64,000 nt of DNA from Vanessa cardui (GCF_905220365.1 NC_061140.1:10542501-10606500), one strand, 5' to 3'; numbered from the stretch's first letter, positions 35,640-47,503 are shown. Program-made: numbers and translations. Notes: generated from the sequence alone by a model not told the origin.

Positions 35640-35830
35640 GCCGCTTGCAAAATAATCTGATGGTAATATGATGAATCTTTGCTACGTCACCACAGTCTTA
35701 GACATTGGCAAAATAAGAAATATTAAGGATCGCCCATGCTTCATCAACCTTGCCTGTAGTTTCACTTGCTCAAAAATAATACGAAGCAGTGTTGTGTTTC
35801 GCGAAGTTTGTAATAATATACCCTAGTTGC
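35640..35830 (-). mobile_element. Degraded family A copy
   Basis: tctgatggtaatatg, taagaaatattaaggatcg, cctgtagtttcacttgctc and gcagtgttgtgttt keep the minus-strand order with heavy decay. Confidence 0.4.
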
Positions 35831-36079
35831 CTCTTTTGACTTCGGTTTTTGTGAAATAATAATTTTATTTATAGTGTATGATTCTAATATTACTGATTGC
35901 AGCGATACTTACCATGCCAAACTCGAAGCCGCTCAAAACCACAAAAAATCCATTCATCAATCTATCATCATCTATCATTTTCATCGAAATCGGTCCAATT
36001 TCTGAGGAGAAAATCTATTACATACATATATACATTTTATATCATATATAATATATTTTATATCAACTAAAGAGGTCCA

Positions 36080-36195
36080 ACAATTTAGCTCCTAACGTTG
36101 GTGGTGCATTAATATGATGTAAGAAATGGTTTTTTAATTCTCACAGATTCAATGTGGCACGTGGTGACCGCATACCATTAAAATGTATAGAATAT
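36080..36195 (+). mobile_element. Degraded family A 3' fragment
   Basis: gctcctaacgttggtggtgc, atgatgtaagaaatgg and ggtgaccgcataccatta match the 3' part of the family. Confidence 0.45.
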
Positions 36196-36574
36196 ATAAA
36201 TATCCATTTATCCATCCATATACCTACCATTCCTTTAAATATGCAATGGAGCAGACTTATGAAGAAGCCTGGTAGACTAAGGTCAATTCAGTAATTAGTT
36301 AATTTAATTCTTTTAATATAAATTAAGCCTGTACCGAATTTCAATTAAGAAACGAATACCTTGCCCGTTTAATTTTGAGTTTTCTCTGAGGATCGAATAA
36401 CAATAGCATTTTGGATTTTATCCAGTTCTCAGAATGGCGTGGGCTATCAATCGTAACGATGTTTAGAACGTAATGAAGCTCATAATAAATCCACAGACAC
36501 ACAGAGTGATGACCCGTGATGAAACCCGAGCAAGTACTTAATTTTTTTTATTACCGTACATGGCTGTCAATTCT

Positions 36575-36700
36575 TTGTGAAAAACCTTCATGTGTCAGAT
36601 GAAAGTCTGCCATATGTGCATCTATTATCTCGCATTGGAACAGCGTACTGGAATATATTTATGCCTTCTTTTTAAATAAAGAAAAACAGTAATAGCTGTA
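36575..36700 (+). mobile_element. Degraded family B fragment
   Basis: ccttcatgtgtcagatgaaa, ctgccatatgtgcat and cgcattggaacagcgtactg are family B body landmarks. Confidence 0.5.
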
Positions 36701-36820
36701 ATATATTATGTTTCATAAGTGTCGGCACTTGTGTCTAGATAGCAATGCTCTTGAATTCAGTCGAATGCATACACATTTACACTAGTAATACACATTTTTT
36801 AATGCTTAATTAATGTTTAG

Positions 36821-37022
36821 TCCTACTAAGCCTACTAATATTATAAATGTTTGTCACTTTTTCACAAAAAAACTACTGACCGGAATTGGATGAAATTTTA
36901 CAGTAATATAGGTTATACATCAAAATAAAACATAGGTCACAGTTTATAATGATTTTAAGTAATTTGTTCACAACATAAGGATACAAATCAAGTACCCATG
37001 CGACGCCAGGCCGGATCACTAG
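36821..37022 (+). mobile_element. Helitron-like non-autonomous element
   Basis: Starts TCCTACTAAGCCTACTAATA, passes ctttttcacaaaaaaactac, and ends in the GC-richer cgacgccaggccggatca followed by CTAG and a T. TC start, CTAG end and a following T fit the Helitron pattern; the base before it is G, not the expected A. Confidence 0.6.
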
Positions 37023-37035
37023 TTATATATAAAAA

Positions 37036-37195
37036 TAGAATACTAAATCAAATCAATTTTTATTCAAGTAAATTTTACAATGAATCGTTTTTGAATCGAT
37101 AACAATTATACTACCACCGTTTTGGAAAGCAGCTTCTAGTGAAAAGAAACGGCAAGAAACTAGCATAGTTTGCTTTTTCTTTTTTCTAAAAATAC
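37036..37195 (-). mobile_element. LINE 3' tail fragment, family L
   Basis: aatcaatttttattcaagta, cgtttttgaatcg, ctaccaccgttttggaaag and ggcaagaaactagcatag follow family L. Confidence 0.6.
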
Positions 37196-37515
37196 CTTAC
37201 TTTAAGCTATTATGCAATTTTTAGATACCAACACGACCATTGATAAAAGTATTGTCAAGTATATTCACTTTAAGTAATAAAAAATAAAAAAATTCAGAGA
37301 AGCTTGTAGATTTTATTAAAGCAAAGCTACTTAATACAAATTCGATATGATTTAATAAAATACTTTTTACGAGCTGGAATTTCATTGTGTCGAGTATTCC
37401 ATATAATTGATATGCAAATATCAACACGAATTGCAGAAGTGTTAAGTAATTCAAAGTATTTTAAATATAAAAATATAATTTTACTTTTTTAATAACATAA
37501 TATGTGTATTTTCTT

Positions 37516-37775
37516 GGTAGTGCTAATCCGTGTGGTGTGGTAGGAATCACTACCACCACTCTGCAATTAGGTAATTTTGTTGTATGTGTTGTGTGTGACC
37601 CAGTGTTAATACAGCCATACTGGAGATAACGCTTTAGTTCCCAGGAATGGTAGTGCATTGGTGAAGCACCACATAATTGTAGATGGATAGCAGCTTATTG
37701 GCGAAGCGCCACTTACTTTTTCTTAGAACACCAATATTTATAAGAGTGGTAAACATTTACCATCCGGAGGCTAAT
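37516..37775 (+). mobile_element. Degraded family A copy
   Basis: cttggtagtgctaatccgtg, gtgacccagtgttaata, cgctttagttcccaggaatg and ccatccggaggctaatatga keep the plus-strand order. Confidence 0.5.
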
Positions 37776-37904
37776 ATGATACAGTTTACCTACTTATAAT
37801 ATCACCAAAAGAATCCAAAGAAAAAAGAATAGAAAAATATATTTAGTAACTCTTAACACATGATGTATTTTCGCTTCTGTTATCCTAAACCGTTATTCCG
37901 ATAG

Positions 37905-38032
37905 TGAACAAACTTTTTACCTTGAGGTCAAAATTACTTTGTACGAAATTTAATCAAAATCGATTTTAAGATTAAACTATTAGACATAGAGACAAGTTTA
38001 CTTTCACATTTTTAATATTAGATAGATGATAT
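37905..38032 (-). mobile_element. Helitron-like fragment
   Basis: gtacgaaatttaatcaaaat and agtttactttcacattttta resemble the inner and 5' parts of 21476-21703 and 63482-63658. Confidence 0.45.
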
Positions 38033-38409
38033 TTTTCTTAAAGAGGAGACTTTAAAAATAACAAAAAAACATAAATTTTATATGACTTTTATTTTAAAAC
38101 AAGCATATACAAACGATCTTCATGCTTTATATCGCTGTCAGCTAACTGTGTAATAAGATTCCAATAACTTCGTCTGCCATGTGGAACTTCTCCAACTTCG
38201 TAAATTTCTTAGACGTAAGTTTGTACGCATAACTTTATGTGTGAAAAGATACATTTTTGGCCGCGGGAAATTAGTTGCTTGAAGGCGGAGGAAGTTCTGT
38301 ATCGTATGTGATTCCAGTGGAAAATAATCCATTTCAACCCTGGTTTCCATTGTCATGTTAAAGCATTCTCGATGATCTGTTTTTTATGAAGTGTTTTGTT
38401 TTTTTGTTT

Positions 38410-38693
38410 TATGGAATAGGATGGCGGACGAGCACATGGAACACCTGATGGTAAGTGGTCACCATTACCCATAGACAATGACGTTGTGAGAAACATTAAC
38501 TATTCCTTACATCTTCAATACGCCACCAACCTTGGGAACTAAGATGTTATGTCCCCTGTGCCTGTAGTTACACTGGCTCACTCACCCTTCAAACCGGAAC
38601 ACAACAATACTGAGTACTGTTGTTTGACGGCAGAATAACTGATTACTGGGTGGTACCTACCCAGGCGGGCTTGCACAAAGTCCTACCACCAAG
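38410..38693 (-). mobile_element. Family A element, near full length
   Basis: Minus orientation from the tttatggaataggatggc end to taccaccaag. The copy is little diverged, with all internal landmarks present. Confidence 0.9.
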
Positions 38694-38715
38694 TTGATCT
38701 TTGATTCGATTGTGA

Positions 38716-38755
38716 TGATAATACGACGACGATTGATAATGATGATGATGATATG
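38716..38755. repeat. Imperfect GAT/ACG repeats
   Basis: ataatacgacgacgattgat followed by five GAT-type units. Confidence 0.7.
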
Positions 38756-40214
38756 TTTGATAAATCGTAAATATGGATTTCGATTAATTTTTTCAAGAAG
38801 CGGCATTCAGAAGTAGCGTAGAATGCTGGAACAGCAGTAACTCTTTTATGCTTACGACTTCAAATAATAGAAGTTTATAAATAAAGCTGTTTCTTTTTTT
38901 TTATAATCGATCTCGAATTTATTTTTTTGTTTTAAATAATTCCGATTCAATTGGAAGAATAAAAATTAAACCCGTAATTTTTTTGTTAAAATTTAAATAT
39001 TATTTAAATATCAACGATTTCAACATCCGCATATCATATAAAACCTCTTTTCATTACATTACATAATACGCGGTATTACGTTAAAACCGGAACGGTTTCA
39101 ATTAATTAATATTGTAAAAGTAATTAATCTGTAGCTTCTTGGTTCGGAGCGGATTTGCCTTGTTTTAAGCTGATTGAACCTTCAGGCAAAAAACCTCGGC
39201 AAAGATTATTAAGAACTTCTACCGCTTTTGAATAATGCCTTACAACTAAAGTTTTATATATTTTTTTTTGTCTGTTTGTAATGATGCTATATCTTTTCAT
39301 GATCTTTAAAGTTGAAGGAAAAACGATGTGTAACAAATGATTATGTAATCGCGCTTTTCTGTTATTGGAAATATGTTATTAAAAATATAATATTTTAATT
39401 GTATAAAGTTAATTCTTTTTTTCATAGTTGTCAATCAAAAATATCTCTAAGAGATAACATTCATGATATACTGATTACAATTTGAAATATTTTTGTATAT
39501 ATAGTTTTTTATAGGTAGGTATTATAAAATGTTAACTAAATAAATAATCGGTACACAATAAAAAACCTTACGTCATATCTTACGAATTAAACAATCATAA
39601 TATGCTTTTGTAGTGTGTCACTGGAGCGTAATCAAAAAGAACAAACGATGATAGATCTGTCGAAAATTCACCCAACATACAGGCGGGTGTGATATCATAT
39701 TGATATATTTTTTTTATTTTTTTGTTTTTAAACAAACCTTTTCTACATATAAAACATATCTAAGTCGAATAAAAAATGTTTATTATGTTTTTACACTTCC
39801 TCGTTTTAACCAACCAACCAATCGTCATAAAATTTGTTTTCCCTTGGGGAGAATATAAGATATTTTTACGGCATTCGATGAAGACCTACGATGTTATGTG
39901 TAAATATAAAGATAGAACGAGGAGCCGATGGCAGTTGGATTTACGACGACGTTTTTATTAAGTGCTTAAATTAAATTATGTTTTTTTATGCAGACCATAC
40001 GAAACGTTCTATTATCTTTCTTAAATATAGCTATTTATTTGAATTTCGAACACGGAATTTAATTTACGGATAATAATAGGATATTATATCTATAGACATC
40101 AATTTATAGAAAAACTTATTTAAGAAATGTCAAAAAAAAAATGAATAGATTTTAGCTGTTGACTTCCAGGCAGGATACATTACATACATATATAATTGTA
40201 TTTCACTAATATGA
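38756..40214. other. AT-rich stretch, no gene seen
   Basis: Frames 39124-39336 (minus) and 39776-39961 (plus) lack motifs and splice evidence. Several poly-T runs are present. Confidence 0.45.
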
Positions 40215-40375
40215 CTGTATTTTTTAAATGTTAAAAAAGAGTAACTACTGAGTTTCTTGGCGGTTCTTCTCGGTAGAATCTACTTTCCGATCCGGTGGTA
40301 GCTTTACTTAATTGTTAAATGACGATTCAAAAATGTTTGTAAGAGCCCACTTGAATAAAGCTTATTAGTTATCTT
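40215..40375 (+). mobile_element. LINE 3' tail fragment, family L, sense orientation
   Basis: aaaaaagagtaactactgag, cggttcttctcggtagaatc, ccgatccggtggtagcttta and cttgaataaagctt give the family order in sense, ending in AATAAAG. Confidence 0.65.
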
Positions 40376-40952
40376 ATTGCAAGTATTTAATCATTAAGTA
40401 AATAATCTTCTCTTGATCACGAATTTTTAATCTGAGCAATGAATGTCGGCCTTCCTTTATAGTTTCTGAGGGAAAAAATGAACGATTAATTAAACAACGT
40501 TCCAAACATTTTGTCAGAGGACCAATTCTTCGCGAACCTATTTTTTCCAACCCATGGTGATAAAAGTCGTAATAATAATTAGTGATTGATATATATGAAG
40601 AGCAGAATAATGTTTAAAAGTAAAAAAAGTCTTGTTTTCATTGTGAAACTAAACGAAACAACCACAAAACCAGAAAGTAAATTCGCGTTGATTGATGCCA
40701 AAAAAATGTCCTGAATTTTGATCATGTACGTTAAAATGCTGTTCGTAACTTTGTAACTAGAGTTGAAATATGAATTTTATTGTGACGGTCCTGAAAAAAA
40801 ATACGAAAGGCGTGAATATACAGACTACAAATATTGAAACTGAAATACTGGTAAACAATGTTAAAAACTCTATTCTGTGGTCTGTCACACTCCATTTATC
40901 AGTTTAGTGTTCTTTAAAAACAGTTCACAATATGCGAATGAAATCCCATCAC

Positions 40953-41041
40953 AATCTCACACTGGAAGAAATATCAAAATACTTCATTCAATACAGGGTG
41001 TATTGAATGAAGTATTTTAATATTTCTTCCAGTGTGAGATT
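40953..41041. repeat. Long near-perfect hairpin, 43-bp arms, 3-nt loop
   Basis: Left arm 40953-40995 and right arm 40999-41041 pair at 42 of 43 positions, with loop ggg between. The sequence is not part of a repeat family I can identify in this window. It may be a template-switch product, or a locus producing a hairpin RNA if transcribed. Confidence 0.97.
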
Positions 41042-41828
41042 CTAAGAGCTAAGAGTTCTTTATTAATTAAAAATTATAATAACTGAATACAATATTAAAT
41101 CTCATTACAAGTTAACATAAGAATTAATAATTCTTCTTTTGCTTCGTTTTATAAAATTAAACTTATATCGCCTTCCGAAAAGAACCCGCGAATAACTCTC
41201 TTAGCCAAAAATATTAAATAAAAAAAATCAATATTTTAAATAAAGAATATAGAAGTTATTATATTAAAGTTAAAAACCGGGCGCTTCTTACGCTTAAAAC
41301 GCAATTAGTAGCTAAATGTATAATCTCGAAAATATTGCTTAATAATATGTACCTACCCATGAACATACATAAACACAAAATAACTATAACATAATTACGT
41401 AACACAAATAACCAATAATGATTAAAAAAACTAGCGGAATAATAAATATTAATTTATTTATCTAATTTCAAATTTAAACACCAAAGCGACTATACAGCGT
41501 GATTTAAAAAGAAACCAGTCTCTATATAAATCATAACAGAAAATAATTTCAAAAAATCAGTTGAAGAAGAAAACTTCAAACATAAAGTTGGTAGAACTAT
41601 TAATACTATAAATTCGAAAGTTGGTCCCAATGTCCCAAGTTAACCGTGCCAACGTCCAAGCTTTAAAATTATCTCGGATAACTTGACTACATGTGCCTAA
41701 AACAGGTATTGTTGGAATTTACGGCTAACCACTTAACTAAACTTCTTAACCATTAAATCTCCAAGAAGTTAACGGCAATAATTGTGGTTAAAGACATTTA
41801 TTTCTCAAAAGAAATTACATTTAACTTA
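41042..41828. other. AT-rich stretch, no gene seen
   Basis: ctaagagttctttattaatt at the left could be a LINE tail scrap. Nothing else is recognisable. Confidence 0.4.
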
Positions 41829-41882
41829 ATGAGAAAAAGACATAATTAACGTTTAGACACGTTAATTATGTCTTTTTCTCAT
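41829..41882. repeat. Perfect hairpin, 24-bp arms, 6-nt loop
   Basis: Arms 41829-41852 and 41859-41882 are exact reverse complements; the loop is ttagac. Confidence 0.97.
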
Positions 41883-41953
41883 AATAATATTTATTATGTT
41901 TATTAATTTTTGTATGTATCATTGTTTTAAAGAATATCGGACAACTGACAATA

Positions 41954-42234
41954 CTTGGTGTTAGGACTTTGTGCAAACCCGTCTGGGTAGGTACCACCCA
42001 CTCATTAGTTACAACATAACGGTACTCAGTATTGTTGTGTTCCGGTTTGAAGGGTGAGTGAGCCAGTGTAACTACAGGCACAAGGGACGTAACATCTTAG
42101 TTCCCAAGGTTGGTGGCACATTGATGACGTAAGGAATAGTTCATATTTCTTACAGCGTCATTGTCTATGGGTGATGGTGACCACTTACCATCAGGTGGCC
42201 TATATGCTCATCCGCCAACCTATACCTTAAAAAA
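41954..42234 (+). mobile_element. Family A element, near full length
   Basis: Complete order from cttggtgttaggactttgtg to ccaacctataccttaaaaaa. The minus frame 41866-42081 is a reading of this copy. Confidence 0.9.
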
Positions 42235-42257
42235 AGACATAAAAATGACAGGCGTGA

Positions 42258-42265
42258 TGACGTCA
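42258..42265. promoter_or_regulatory. TGACGTCA palindrome
   Basis: A perfect CRE-type octamer followed at 42273 by a half site. There is no gene context, so function is unsupported. Confidence 0.1.
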
Positions 42266-42602
42266 TTAGTTATGACGTAATTGTCACGTTCGGCAGTGCT
42301 CTGCTAATATTATATAGTATAAGGAAATATTCTTACAATCCCAATAAATAGAGGCAAGAGATTTTCAAAGATAGTTTTACATTTACCGTCCTCATATTTT
42401 AAGCCATTTGTTACGAATATTGTAAAGCCGTTTAGAAAAAATAGTTTTGAATGATAACTTACTTATTTAGAAAGTTACGTGATTATAGAATATATGTGAC
42501 TAGATGTCACTTTATATTTGTTAAATTGTATAACGTCACCAGAACAGACTAGCGTCGGAGTCGTTTTACCTCATATTATAAGTACGTACTATTAAATATA
42601 AA

Positions 42603-42834
42603 TATCGGACAACGTCACATATATTACTCTGATCCCAATGTAAGTAGCTCAAGCACTTGCCTCATGGAAAATCAGAAGTAACGACGGTACCAGAAACACC
42701 CAGACCCATGACAATATAGAAGAATAATAAACCTACATCGACTCGGCCGGTAATCGAGCCCAGGACCTTAGAGTGGCGTACTCAAGAAAACCGGTGTATA
42801 CACCACTCGACCACGGAGGTTGTCACTATTGTAA
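42603..42834 (-). mobile_element. Family C SINE, near full length
   Basis: Minus orientation. Box A-like tggtcgagtgg is intact and box B has one or two changes (gggctcgattacc). Confidence 0.88.
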
Positions 42835-42879
42835 TATTATAAGTTATGATATATGCATGTGCATTTTGGTCATCGTTCT

Positions 42880-43140
42880 TTTTTTACATCATACCTATGC
42901 AGACCGGCAAATAGGTCATCTTATCTTAAGTGTTCACCACCACCCATAGTCATCAGTGTTGTTAAAGTGCAAAAATAATCACCATCGCTTACTTCGGCAA
43001 TACACATCTAACCTTCCTTTGTGCCTGTTGTTATACAAGCTTACATAAAAATACTAAGATTTGCTGTTAAGCAGAATAATAGTTGACGATTGGGTGGTAC
43101 CAATCCAGAGGAGCTTGCACAGAACCCTACCACCAAGTAA
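42880..43140 (-). mobile_element. Degraded family A copy
   Basis: ttcaccaccacccatagtca, ttgtgcctgttgttatac, gattgggtggtaccaatcc and gagcttgcacagaacc follow the minus-strand order. The minus frame 43054-43257 overlaps it. Confidence 0.6.
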
Positions 43141-43379
43141 CCTGTAGATTTTAATAAATAAATAATAAAATAACATCAAGCTACGTTTAAAGAATGCGGA
43201 ACAATAACATTTATCACGGATGAAACACCACAGATAATCTAATAAACATTGAACCATTTTTAAAACAATACAAAAAGTTCACAATGAAGTGTGAGGTAAA
43301 TGTCACAACAGATGAAATCTAACGAGGCGTAGCTAACTCGGATAAATATCAGAGAGTTTATCATGTGCTAGAAATGTAT

Positions 43380-43445
43380 TTATGATTAATCTTATATGAG
43401 ATAAAGGGAATCATCGTGGGAAAATGTGCATATGTCGGATATACA
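43380..43445 (+). mobile_element. Degraded family B scrap
   Basis: gggaatcatcgtgggaaaat and gtgcatatgtcgg resemble the family B body only. Confidence 0.35.
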
Positions 43446-43511
43446 CGTTTGCCCGTATATCCATAGTGACCCAGTGTTTCTTTGTATTTACCTTTTCAAC
43501 TATATAAGATA

Positions 43512-43930
43512 CTCGCGACCCGTCCCGGCTTCTGCAGTGCAGAGATGTACTATATAATTTATTTATTTATGACGTAAAATTAGTAAGTTCTTAAATTATC
43601 AGTGTTTCTTTACTATATTGTCCATGTTTTATATATAAAAACCTACCTCTTGAGTCACTGTATGTATTAAAACAAAATCGGATTGAATCCATCTAGAAAA
43701 GTCAATATTCCAAAATAAATTTAGAAAGATAATATCAGGCCCCAATACTTAAAATAAGTGATGACCACACAATTGTGGATACCGTTCAGACAGTGTGACG
43801 CAACCCCTTGATTACCATCCTGTATTGTAAAAAACCACAACAAAATAGGTTGCGTAGTTTTAAAGATTTTAGCAAACATTATGGGTATTTGGGACAGAGA
43901 AAGCGACTTTGTTTTATTATATGTAATTTC
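43512..43930 (-). mobile_element. Helitron-like element (second type), interrupted
   Basis: cgcgacccgtcccggcttct at the left, tttctttactatattgtcc, then gttgcgtagttttaaagatt and aagcgactttgttttatta match 49953-50240 and 55379-55643. About 170 bp of unrelated sequence interrupts it near 43670-43840. Confidence 0.55.
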
Positions 43931-45160
43931 AGTCTCAGAGCTCTCATTTACGAAATGTCGTATAATTGATGTTAGAATAAACGAGTCGATGACATTTTTA
44001 TTCCTGAATCGATTATCGCGAGTTAAAATCTAGGTAACGTTCTTCATGTGTCAAATTAGTCTTTGAAATTTATTTCGTGATCGACGATAATAGAAACAGC
44101 TGTAGAACGAGCTATTAAAGCTAAAATATAAAAGGTCGTATTTATAATTTACAAACGTATTGAGTAGTGAGATTTCATTGAAATTCATTCAAACGATTTT
44201 TCCTCGATACATACATACTTATCATAATAATAATAATCTTATTCTCGTATTTATTTATAATAATAATAATAAAGTTTATATGAGACAATGATATTTTACT
44301 TTTAAAGATAATAAATATATTCTATAAAAATACCTGCTATCGTGTCCTAAATAAGTAGCTATACCAGACTAATTCCAAATTGAGAGTAGTACAAACCCAA
44401 ACTGTTTTCAATGGTACATATTTTGCTATGACAATCTGTGACATTGTAAGTGTATAATAGGATATAATAGGAGCACAAGAAACGTATTTCGCCGAAATAT
44501 ACACGTTTTTTTGCGAAAAAAATAAATTTGTACTCTTTTTTATTCCCACAGAAACGCTGTCAGTCATTTTAGTGACGTCACATTGATAAAAACAACAATT
44601 GTGTATGTGTGTGTTGTGTATGAATGTCATTCATCAACGTTAACAGCTATAAATTGTCACGTGATATTCAGACTAAAAATTACGTATTTAAATTTAATCT
44701 CCATATAATATATTAATAATGCACTTTTATGATTCTAAATCTAATTATTTAAGTATTTCTCTAGATAGTTATTTTTCACTACCGAAAATAGGTTAGGTTT
44801 AGGTTTAAAGAATTTATTATCAACAAATGTCCATCGTCGTAGTCATTATATTTAAAATTAAATATATAACATATATGTATAATTGTAGGTACGCATACAG
44901 AACAAAATTTACTAGCAACAAACAAAACAATAATCCAGTATACTTTATACGTTTAACTTGGTCACACCTCATACACTCAAATTAAATTTAATCGTTTTAT
45001 AATAAATCAGATCTAGTTATTATTCAAAATACCCTAAAGTACCCTGTATTGAAAATACCCTGTCACGTGTGATAAATACACATAAAATTATATTACTAAT
45101 ATCATATTAAATAAATACAAAATTAACAACAATCCAATAATCAAACATAGTAGTAATATT
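43931..45160. other. AT-rich stretch, no gene seen
   Basis: TAA repeats lie at 44224-44275. The minus frame 44337-44630 has no motif. Confidence 0.45.
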
Positions 45161-45410
45161 GACGACCTCCATGGTCGAGTGGTGTGTACACCGGTTTTCA
45201 TGGGTACGCCCCTCTGAGGTCCCGGGTTCGATTCCTGGCCGAGTCGATGTAGATTACCATTAGTTTTCTATGTTGTCTTGGGTCTGGGTGTTTGTGGTAC
45301 CGTCGTTACTTCTGATTTCCATAACACAAGTGCTTCAGCTACTTACATTGGGATCAGAGTAATGTATGTGATGTTGTCTCATATTTATTTATTATTTATT
45401 TATTTATATA
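45161..45410 (+). mobile_element. Family C SINE, full length
   Basis: Box A-like tggtcgagtgg and box B-like gggttcgattcc are intact, and the tail is TTTA repeats. This is the best reference copy of the family here. Confidence 0.93.
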
Positions 45411-45593
45411 TTCATGAGAACTATTTTAAATATAGCTACTGTGAAAATCAAGACCATGTGGAATAATAAAAATACTAACTTTTTGTTGAATTATCGATTA
45501 TGATGGTGATTGGTGATATAAATAATACGGAGTAATATTTTTATACAAAACATACTTTAATCGATTATTTTATTGACTCAGCAGTACCATTCC

Positions 45594-45983
45594 ATGTCGA
45601 GAGGAAGCACGGCACACTGTCGTACAGAATGACGCAGGTACTTACCGGGCACGGATGCTTCGGTAAATACCTGCACGGGATAGCGCGGCAGGATGAGTCA
45701 CCCTCCTGCCACGAGTGTGGTGCGCCAGTGGACACGGCGTGCCACACCCTGTACGAGTGTGCTGCGTGGGGGCCCCAGAGGCACATCCTTGCGGCGACTA
45801 TGGGCGGAGACCTCACGCTGCCGAGCGTTATCTAAGCCATGCTCGGTACCGCTGGTTTTTTAGTGGGTAAACCCGTTGGGCGCACTCGGTGTTCAGGGCT
45901 CCGGGGAGTACCACCCCCCCCACTTTCTATCACGTGAGGGAAGCGCGTAATGCGTTTTTTAAGCGAGGAGAAAAAAAAACAAA
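45594..45983 (+). mobile_element. 5'-truncated R1-clade LINE with target duplication
   Basis: An 11-bp duplication agtaccattcc flanks it (45583-45593 and 45984-45994), with an A-rich tail at the right. The remaining frame, stopping at TAA 45833-45835, encodes the end of ORF2: LSYRMTQVLTGHGCFGKYL followed by a zinc-knuckle-like C-x2-C-x8-H-x4-C (CHEC, H, then C). That C-terminal motif is typical of R1-type non-LTR retrotransposons. The reverse transcriptase domain is absent, so this is a dead-on-arrival copy. Its GC content is far above the surroundings. A shorter relative of its 3' UTR lies at 47302-47503. Confidence 0.85.
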
Positions 45984-46342
45984 AGTACCATTCCGTAAGA
46001 TTATAGTCAAAATATAAATATGTATTATCACATTCTGAGATTTCAGGTTCGAGTTCTGTCGTGAGTTTCGAGTTTTCTCTTACAGAATAATTCTTCAGAC
46101 CTAAGACTGATTTCTAACGCTATATAATGCCTGATATACTAGGTGATACGATAGATATTAGCAACGTAACATTTTGAGGGTTGGTAATGAACATAAAAAA
46201 ACTCTTGAACTTATAAATATTAATTTTGGTCCTCTCCAAAAACGCATTAATCATCCCAAAAATGGTACCTTACGTTACGTTACACATGTGTGCGTAATTT
46301 ATACATTTTACATATATTTATAAAAACTGATATATATATACA

Positions 46343-46430
46343 ACAAGCAGTTGTCCGCGGCTTCGTTCGCGTTTTAGGCTGTTGGTTATCATCAATACAG
46401 ATTAATAAATTTCTATAAAGTGTATCGAGT
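46343..46430 (-). mobile_element. Helitron-like end fragment
   Basis: gttgtccgcggcttcgttcg then ttttaggctgttggttatc matches the hairpin end of 63482-63658; the terminal CTAG has become CAAG. Confidence 0.5.
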
Positions 46431-47191
46431 TTCACAAACGATTATTTTTATTGACTCAATTGCGTGATAGTTCTTGTATTGATTTTTCACAAACGTATTT
46501 AATTACTGGACCTACATTTAATGGTTTAATTGGGTGCTTTACATTTATCTTATCAACATCTACATACATCAAAAATAACTGCCAGTATATGTTCCAATGT
46601 TTAGTAAAGGCTATCTGTTTTCTTGATTGGGATAGGTGCAAACATATGGCAGAATTTTATCCGACACCCATAATTATTTTGGACATGTATATGAAAACGC
46701 ATTGCACCATCATCACCATCTTCAAGTGTGATTCAACTTCACTAACTGGATCATTTAAGCCATATTTGATACATATAAATAATATTTGTTACAATTTTAA
46801 ATTTTGGTATACATTAGATCAAGAATTTAATTTTTATGAACCCGCTCAAGAATACAATTCTATTAAATCTTTTGATGAAACTTAGTCCTTGTAAAGTATT
46901 ATAGGTGTACATGTATGTATGACTATGACTACATCTATTTTCGTAGCTAAGTTAAAACTTAAGTTCAACTTACGGACTGAGTTACAGAGACTTGATATTT
47001 GTAAAACTAATCTCAAATTTGTACGTATGGTAATTTCTCATTGCCAAGATGTTCGGTAAAACTTTGAAAACTCGACGTTGAAGCTAAATGAATAATGAAT
47101 ATATTGTAGAAACAAAGAAGTTTACATACGTCCTAGCTTTATCTCGTGATAGGGTTTTGTGATAGACTATCTTGGTTGGTACGACCTTCGG
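46431..47191. other. Longest open frame of the window, unsupported
   Basis: The plus frame 46451-46885 (144 codons) shows no domain, signal peptide, splice site pairing or repeat relationship that I can recognise. Its amino-acid content (many I, F, Y, N and C) is what AT-rich random DNA gives. I do not call it a gene. Confidence 0.3.
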
Positions 47192-47199
47192 AACATTTT

Positions 47200-47274
47200 C
47201 CAGTTATACTGGCTTATAAGCCAGTATAACTGGAGAATGTTATGTTATAGCTGGCTTATAAGCCAGTATAACTG
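47200..47274. repeat. 34-bp perfect palindrome with a partial direct repeat
   Basis: 47200-47233 is a perfect palindrome with no spacer, centred between 47216 and 47217. Its right part, ggcttataagccagtataac plus tgg (47211-47233), is repeated at 47252-47274, so the plus frame shows the peptide WLISQYNW twice. Confidence 0.97.
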
Positions 47275-47301
47275 GTATACAATAGTTCCCCAGGCCTATA
47301 A

Positions 47302-47503
47302 CGTACTAGGGTGTTACGGTAGCATGCGTAAGCGATCCCGTGGCGCCCACCGAAAGACGGAGAGGGTACCGCTGGTTTTTTAGTGGGTAAACCCGGTGAA
47401 CCTGGGCGCACTCGTCGTCCAGGAAACCGGGGAGTCCCACACCCTCCCACTTTTCATGACGTGGGGGAAGCGAGTAAAGCGTTTTTCCAGCGAAAAAAAT
47501 AAG
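47302..47503 (+). mobile_element. R1-clade LINE 3' end, short copy
   Basis: accgctggttttttagtggg, the gggcgcactcg block, the ccggggagtcccaca block and a final aaaaaaa match the 3' UTR at 45840-45983. Short flanks gcctat (47294-47299 and 47503-47508) may be a target duplication. Confidence 0.75.

Noticed and set aside
44789..44811. Telomere-type TTAGG repeats
   Set aside because: Only two or three imperfect units in ordinary AT-rich sequence; chance is enough.
46451..46885. Longest open frame (144 codons) as a gene
   Set aside because: No domain, signal, splice pairing or compositional support; residue content fits AT-rich random sequence.
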